Assembly (NCBI GenBank): GCA_020081605.1
Contig: JAHREC010000039.1
Location: 1 to 64,000 of the forward strand
Source: Albifimbria verrucaria
Lineage: Eukaryota > Ascomycota > Sordariomycetes > Hypocreales > Stachybotryaceae
DNA length: 64,000 bases
Direction: 5' to 3'
Made by a program: the position numbers and the translations under genes. The notes under the pieces were generated by a model. That model was not told the DNA's origin and did no database searches. It saw nothing but the letters and a program-made list of their open reading frames with translations. Of this stretch, positions 58,673 through 64,000 are shown piece after piece. How positions within the stretch are numbered: position 1 is the first letter of the stretch; each line of letters starts with the position of its first letter.

Positions 58673-59096
58673 CTACCCTGGGCGTTGATAGGCGCCTGCG
58701 AGCGTTTGTTCCAAATGGCATGGAACGATGATGTTCGTCAGAGCTGGAGCGAGAGAGAAAGATGTTAAGTGGAAGCTTCACCTGTGAAGGAGGTTTACCT
58801 GCCTGACCATTGACAGGGTAACAATAACACATCCAGGCTTTAACCGTAGACAATTGGACAGGGGCTCCCAGGTTCAAGCGACCATCCTCCCCACACCCCG
58901 AACGAATCCTCCCTGTCCCCTTAACGGATAGAGTAAAGTCACCAGCCGCTATACTGTACAGCCCTTGTCTCATCTGAACAATGCTATTGTGCACGTTCCT
59001 CAACCTGGACGTCCTTTCGGAAAACTTGGTTCCGACGGCCGAGTCCCTGAAAATTACAGCCAGCCAGAAAAGGGAGCATACCACGGAGACATACAT
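58673..59096 (-). CDS. 122-aa putative secreted or membrane-anchored protein, one intron
   Basis: ATG at 59096. Exons 59096-58799 and 58743-58673 are joined by a 55-bp intron (GTAAAC to CGCTCCAG, phase 1). The protein starts with a hydrophobic MYVSVVCSLFWLAVIF (signal peptide or anchor), then RNVHNSIVQMRQGLYSIAAG, a Gly/Arg stretch TGRIRSGCGEDGRLNLG, AWMCYCYPVNGQ, and ends TLAGAYQRPG. The splice choice turns a long TTG-start frame into a compact protein. Four Cys in the mature part would suit a small secreted protein. It is divergent with the ORF at 59108, only 11 bp between start codons, so one of the two is probably mis-started or not a gene. Confidence 0.4.
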
Positions 59097-59107
59097 CAGC
59101 TCGCTCC

Positions 59108-59344
59108 ATGTCGAACACCACAATGAACGACCAATCTGCAACCTCGAACTCTCCTAATAGGGGCGTGCAACGAGCACCAACAACAAGCTTCTTGACGAAG
59201 ACACCGTTACTAAATTTCTTTGTGCTTTATTTATCCTACATGTGCACTTGGCTCCTCACAAATAATCCGATTCTTACCGCAGGAGTTTTTCTCGTCTGGG
59301 CTGCGTCTCGATTCCAGGTGTCGGGGCCAAAACGCGGCAGTTAA
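59108..59344 (+). CDS. 78-aa single-pass membrane ORF (possible)
   Basis: ATG at 59108 (MSNTTMNDQSATSNSPNRGV), hydrophobic span LLNFFVLYLSYMCTWLLTNN and a second weaker one, TAGVFLVWAASRF. No family recognised. The head-to-head start with the minus gene lowers confidence. Confidence 0.3.
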   Translation: MSNTTMNDQSATSNSPNRGVQRAPTTSFLTKTPLLNFFVLYLSYMCTWLLTNNPILTAGVFLVWAASRFQVSGPKRGS

Positions 59345-59947
59345 GGATGGGCTGACGGTAATGAGGATGATAACTTGAGAGACGTCGCGGGAGAGATCCC
59401 AGGGAAGAAACGATAAAGAAACACCACGGATGGAATGAAGCATTCAACCTGTCCACACGAAGGAGCGGAAGATACATGAAGCTGCTTCGGGCTTTTCAAT
59501 CCTTTCGAGATCTGAACCGACATATCTATGGCACGCGCACACAGAGCGTTGAACATCGAGCTCTTCCACTGGATGATGAATGGCAGAAAACATCTAGGAC
59601 CTGTAGATCTTCCTGTTACGCACAACGAGTTTCTGTTACTATAAGAAGGACTTGTCAAATTGTTCCTCAGCCCTATATCTTGTTATCTTGCCTCGACTAA
59701 CAATTTCAGCGAATCTCCTGCGGTAGTTGAAAGATCATGCACCCTACAGTCTCCAAATGCAGGTTCTGTCCAACATATCTCTGATATCGCCATGTGAACC
59801 GGCGAGCATATGGGGCGTGATTGAAATGCGCTGTAAGTTGTTATCGAGCTTGCCTTTGAGTCATGGTGTTGTTGACGTACGTCATAATCGTCACCTATGA
59901 GCCACGATGTGTGATGAATGCTACCTTATGCCTCTCTGTGGCAACAA
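59345..59947. other. No supported gene
   Basis: A plus ORF 59476-59700 (MKLLRAFQSFRDLNRHIYGT) and an opposing minus frame overlap. Neither is supported. Confidence 0.35.
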
Positions 59948-60157
59948 TTAATTCGGCATCGAATGCGATGCTTGAGTTTGACTGAGGTCATCACAGCCCA
60001 TGATGAACTGTCTGACTGTCGCGATGGAACAGATACCCAGATTCCACGAGGCCCTCTCTGAAACCTTCAGAACATGCACCCAAAAGCGATAGTGGCAAAT
60101 ATTTGATGTGAACTTGAGATCTCTGCCTGCGACACGGAAAGAGACACCGGAGCTCAT
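59948..60157 (-). CDS. 69-aa hypothetical protein
   Basis: ATG at 60157 (MSSGVSFRVAGRDLKFTSNI) to SHSMPN-stop at 59948. A TATA-like TAAATATAA (minus strand, 60183-60191) sits close upstream. Three Cys and no signal peptide. It may have unrecognised introns. No family recognised. Confidence 0.3.
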   Translation of the reverse strand: MSSGVSFRVAGRDLKFTSNICHYRFWVHVLKVSERASWNLGICSIATVRQFIMGCDDLSQTQASHSMPN

Positions 60158-61353
60158 TTTTTTCTTGGTTGACTCTACGGCCTTATATTTAGTACTTCGC
60201 TATATCAAGAAAAGTTGGAGAGTCTTGAAGGCTTGAGGGTTTAGATAAAAGGCGCTTCTGATGAGCGAGTAATTGTATGTATGATGTGAGCTAATTTTCG
60301 TTGATCACCAATGAGAGTCGGCCGCCACTACCGCACATTGGCAATTTATGTCGCCGCTGGCTTTCCTGCATGCGACAGGCGAACTATACTCCGTAGAACC
60401 ACCAAAAATACGCTCCGTCGGTGTCGGGACCAAGGTCGATCAGCTTCTTCGTATCTCCATATTTGCGCTGCGTATAGCTAGGCAATAACATGCTAGATCC
60501 AGGCTCTATTGGCCTAAGAACTGACTTGAAATGTGAGTTTGTACGATCAGGTAAAATAGTAAACAGAGTATAGTGAATTTCTTGGTTCGTTAGGCAGTGC
60601 CATGAAAGTTATATCCAAGTTACGCAGCGTATTGCTTGGTATGCCAATGAACACTATTATTCTTTCCAAATGATGAGCCATCCAAGAGATGTCCTGCCAC
60701 CTTCAACAAGGTAAAGCCTGCTGCTAATCTCAATGGAGATTCCTTGCGATGCACCGCGATGAGATTAGACATTACCACTCTGCTATTGTTAGCTACACTT
60801 CCTGCATTAGCGCCGGCGGCTAGCACTCGACGATTTGTCATTTTTTACTCTCCTCGTCGAGTGATGGTTTGTTTGTGTGAATAGGGAAAAGGGATGGGGC
60901 AGTCAACTGGGACAAGGAGAGTCGGTCAAGTAATTCTTCTTATTCATCTCATTATTCATTGGGTACTGCATGAAAAGACCGATGCATGTTTGCAACTTAG
61001 CTACTATGGTAGAGTGGGCAGTGGGCAGTGAGCAGTGGGAAGTGGGGAGCGGGCGTAAGTCTAGGAAATGTCCCCCATTACAAAGCTGATGGTGCCAGGT
61101 CCCCTGTTCTGGGAGGTGAAGTTGCGCGACTGGTGACCCTGCCTACGCAACTCACCTCGTGCGACGACCAACCAACGACATGCCCCAATGCCGTGATTAC
61201 CTGTTTTGTGACAGCCACCAGGTACTAAGGCGCTAAAACTAGGACGTTTGAAAGGTTCTCCTTTTCCCTCCTTCCCTTCTTCAATTTACTCTCCTACCTA
61301 CCTCATCGCAGTCCTTCCAATCTTCTTCATCATCATCAATTGCATCCTCAACA
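60158..61353. other. Intergenic; one weak ORF
   Basis: Minus ATG frame 60841-60620 (MTNRRVLAAGANAGSVANNS) is possible, with a GTAATG donor-like site inside. A GGGCAGTG-type purine repeat lies at 61014-61050. The last 100 bp before 61354 are a C/T-rich 5' leader for the next gene. Confidence 0.4.
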
Positions 61354-62240
61354 ATGGAGACTGTCAGTGGCCGTTCATTCTCCGATTACTTGGGCCTAAC
61401 ATATTTCAGAATACACCCACTCCGGTTATCTACGACGAGAATGAGGGTTGCAATTCCTCGGGAGCAAGACCTACCTCCAGGTCAAGTTTGTCTCCTGAAC
61501 ATCGCTCTAAAGCCACACACTAATCAATCAACAATAGCACCTCCAGACGCCTTGCCTAATTCGAATAGGAAACGCAGAGCTCTTGAAGGTTGGTATCTAC
61601 TTCAAAACGACACTTGATCCTCACCTTGTGAAGCAGACTGACTTGTTCAGACATTTCCTATTCGAATCCTCCCAAGCAAATGAAACTTGAAGAGCTCGGA
61701 ATCTCCTATCCTGCACCAACAGGTTCGTTTTATATTCCGAAATACGTTGCTTGGCTAAGAAAGACGTCAGACACACATTCCAGCACTGTTTGGAATGATC
61801 CTCGGAGCCCAGACGACCAAATATCTGTGGGCGGAAATTCTGAAACAAGTACACCTCTGTCACAAGGACCATGGGGTCAAGATAACAAGCCTCTAGAGCC
61901 TCTATATAGTGTGAAGTTCGGAAAGCTTGAGGATGGACTGCACACCGTGATAATGGGGCGTGAGAGCTACAGTGTACGTCTACACATGGTGGGCACCAAA
62001 AAGAAAGGTAATGACACGTTATGCATCCTGAAAGGCAGAGTTATACCGAACAAAAGAGTTCAACAGGAAAGCGGACCAGTGGATACGCAAATAATAACAA
62101 TCACCACGCGGACGGCCAGGGAAGATTGTGTAGAGAATGGCCAGCTAATTTTTAAGTATACGCATTCTATCGTCAAGGCTGCTATGGGATTCGTCAATGA
62201 TTCCCTTTACAGGCATAGACTCCTAGCAGAGATTAACTAG
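61354..62240 (+). CDS. 241-aa hypothetical protein, four exons
   Basis: Exons 61354-61362, 61410-61485, 61538-61588 and 61651-62240. Introns are 47 bp (GTCAGT, CCTAACATATTTCAG), 52 bp (GTTTGT, CACTAATC, AATAG) and 62 bp (GTTGGT, CTGAC, GTTCAG). The spliced protein reads METNTPTPVIYDENEGCNSS, RSTPPDALPNSNRKRRALED, PPKQMKLEELGISYPAPTG, then a folded-looking domain (YSVKFGKLEDGLHTVIMGRE, LCILKGRVIPNKRV, TQIITITTRTAREDCVENGQ) ending LLAEIN. The C/T-rich leader upstream and clean branch/acceptor pairs support transcription. Two donors are weak, so exons 1-3 may differ. The Lys/Arg-rich NSNRKRR segment may be a nuclear signal. Family unknown. Confidence 0.5.
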
Positions 62241-62520
62241 ACCATTGTGTGTTGGAAGCTGTCTAAACCCTCATTTTTCTTTGAGTCGTGTCTGCCTGTA
62301 TTCTACAACCACAGGCATCGTCCAGGCTAATGCGTGTATTCGGGATTTCAAGAGTCTGTAGTGTACGGCTCAGCGATAAAGAGGCATACGGCGTCAGCCA
62401 ACATAGTTCGGGATTTCACTTATCCGTAGAGTTTTGCAAAAACAGCAAGAATCCGGCGGCAACATTCCAAATAACTCACATGGGCCTTGGATTGACGCTT
62501 GCTGGTGCTTAAACTTCCCC

Positions 62521-62821
62521 ATGACGAGGTCCGAAGCGAATGAAGTGAACACTACGCCAATGTCCGAGGGCTCAACGCACACTTGTTACAAGGATCGCTA
62601 ATTCTAACCATAGTTATCAGAATGTAGTCTACACCAATAATGTAGGAGTTACTTCCGGCTGGACTATACGGTCAGTTGATACAACTATGGGCGGTGGACT
62701 TGTTCAATAACAAAAAGAATGGTCCTACGATCTAGGCGCAATTAACAGTAAGGCTAGCCCAAGTGCTGCAAACCCATTGTGCCCCGTAGGCTTTCAAGCT
62801 GACTACGACTCAAAGTTTTGA
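62521..62821 (+). pseudogene. Decayed short gene with frame change and nonsense codon
   Basis: ATG at 62521 gives MTRSEANEVNTTPMSEGSTH, ending at TAA after CYKDR. An overlapping frame then reads TRIANSNHSYQNVVYTNN, VTSGWTIRSVDTTMGGGLVQ, a TAA, and straight on in the same frame QKEWSYDLGAINSKASPSA to DYDSKF-stop at 62821. The CAA-TAA-CAA context suggests a Gln codon turned into a stop. The frame change could be an unrecognised short intron (CTAACCATAG nearby). No family recognised. Confidence 0.4.
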
Positions 62822-63653
62822 CATGTTGGTTCGACAATGATAGGTTCAAGGCCCGCTTAACACTTAGGCTCCCATCTTGGGCGCTCTTCTTGTCTCTTGT
62901 GGAACTGATAAAACACTTCTGAGAAGGAGTCCTAAGGTAAAAGATACCATTGGGCCCTGAAATAAGTACCGGTCACTGTCCGCTGCAAGGCTAAAGAACC
63001 AAGAGCCGCGATCATGTAAACCAAGGGATAGTTCTCGGTGCCGAAGCCACCTATGCCATGGAATTGCTTTTAACGACCCTTAACATCTAGTTCAGGGCAG
63101 GATAAATAATCGTAGTCAGTTTCATCGATGGGATCATGGCCTCCTGCCTCTTGTATATCCTCGGACTCTTCAAGAGACGACATCAGCTAGGTTCTTAGCT
63201 AGATGGTTATTTGTAGAAAAATGAATAAGGCGCTCGGTAAGCGCTTAAGCCAGCCCTTCAGCTGCTTTCTCAGTGTTGACACATCTGCACCAAGCTGTCA
63301 ATAGCGACCATAAAGCCTGGCAAAAGAACTTGCACCTGAAAAATTTCCTCACAATGCACAGATCTGTTGTTTTATCGGGCAGACAAAAGTCAAGTGATAG
63401 GGCATTGGTTATACAGAAATGTACATTCATCGCCCTGGCTGCTGAGCTACAGCGGACTGCTATGTCCCCGATGTTGACTGACAGGTGAGGAGATCTCACT
63501 CGTTGCACAAGCGTAAATCTAAGCGATTTTGGGTTGGACTGCAAATCGGTGCAACAGTCAAAGCTTTCTTGGGGTTAGATGGAACCTTTAAGGTGTCAGT
63601 GAGTGAACAATAAGAGGCGATGGGAGGCCTGAGCAGCTTGTGGCCCGGCCCCT
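62822..63653. other. No supported gene
   Basis: A minus frame, 63544-63245 (TTG start), contains LGADVSTLRKQLKGWL-like sequence in an alternative frame. Nothing definite. Confidence 0.4.
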
Positions 63654-63852
63654 TTAGTTGTATCTTGGGAAGCTTGACCTCGACGACACAACTGTCGAGT
63701 TGCGGAAGCTGCTGTCGTCTGTGGTGTTGCTCAAACTACTAGTCTTGGGAGCTGAGTACGATCGTTTTTCGGTACTGTGATCTGATTGGCTAAAGCTAGG
63801 TGATACAGAACATGGTGCACGCCAAGGCCGCAATAGCAACTATGTTAACCAT
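63654..63852 (-). pseudogene. Small Ser-rich secreted-type protein, frameshifted
   Basis: ATG at 63852 starts MVNIVAIAALACTMFCIT, a signal-like peptide ending in TAG. A +1 frame starting inside it continues APCSVSPSFSQSDHSTEKRS and SSLSNTTDDSSFRNSTVVSS to RYN-stop at 63654. The Ser/Thr-rich composition and preceding hydrophobic segment suggest a short secreted or cell-wall peptide split by one indel. Confidence 0.35.
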
Positions 63853-64000
63853 ATCAGGCTCAATATGGATCCAGGCGCGAGTGTAGGCTAGTGAAGGCGT
63901 TGGGTGGTGTATGCTCGCTACCGAGGATGGAGGAAGACGTATGTCGAGACAAGGGTGGCTGCCAGAGGAGCAGGGGGTGGGATGCTTGGCCACCTCCCAT

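Noticed and set aside
1..64000. CRISPR array, bacterial operon or phage genes
   Set aside because: No direct-repeat/spacer pattern; introns and gene families are fungal.
1..64000. tRNA or rRNA genes
   Set aside because: No B-box-like GGTTCGANTCC with a matching cloverleaf and no rRNA-like stretch noticed by eye; a dedicated tRNA scan would be decisive.

Overview
The window looks like accessory sequence from a filamentous ascomycete, most likely a Sordariomycete of Fusarium type (inference). The evidence is short GT-AG introns of about 47-65 bp with CTAAC/CTGAC-like branch points, fungal families (Nma111 HtrA-like protease, GH128 glucanase, seven-helix integral membrane proteins, a fungal-type L-asparaginase), Ty3/gypsy debris and pyrimidine-rich promoters. 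Gene density is low and decay is frequent. Several start codons and introns were assigned by hand because the coding sequence is split.

Layout. 1-8.6 kb has no intact gene: a degenerate Cys-containing gene (2826-3340, minus), microsatellites and a diverged duplication. 8.6-16.5 kb holds a 42-aa Cys/His protein, a three-exon gene (10351-10930), a second gene's 3' part, a TPR relic, a broken secreted peptide, a membrane protein (12771-13536) and a RING-H2 ubiquitin ligase with two frame breaks (15170-16500). 17-25 kb is mostly empty, with a signal-peptide L-asparaginase pseudogene (19885-20995), an unknown open frame (22802-23422) and a dead inverted copy (24514-24834) of the coiled-coil/C2H2 gene at 35864. 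26-31 kb is the best preserved block: three minus-strand multi-exon genes (7TM, 134 aa, 426 aa) and a plus-strand gene with two in-frame stops.

31-40 kb is a repeat-rich desert with three inverted-repeat (MITE-like) elements surrounding the coiled-coil/C2H2 gene (35864-37673). 40-49 kb has an intact secreted GH128 enzyme, a frameshifted unknown gene, a P-loop fragment bracketed by 13-bp direct repeats, and a long 5'-truncated, frameshifted Nma111 copy. 51.7-54 kb is an AT-rich island plus a Ty3/gypsy gag-protease remnant. 55-64 kb carries several decayed unknown genes, a 122-aa putative secreted protein and a four-exon 241-aa gene.

No operon-like or pathway logic links the genes. The unifying feature is gene birth and death by duplication, insertion and small indels. 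Some premature stops replace probable CAA/CAG codons, which fits C-to-T change at CpA but does not prove repeat-induced point mutation. Base-call indels in the assembly remain an alternative explanation for some frame breaks.
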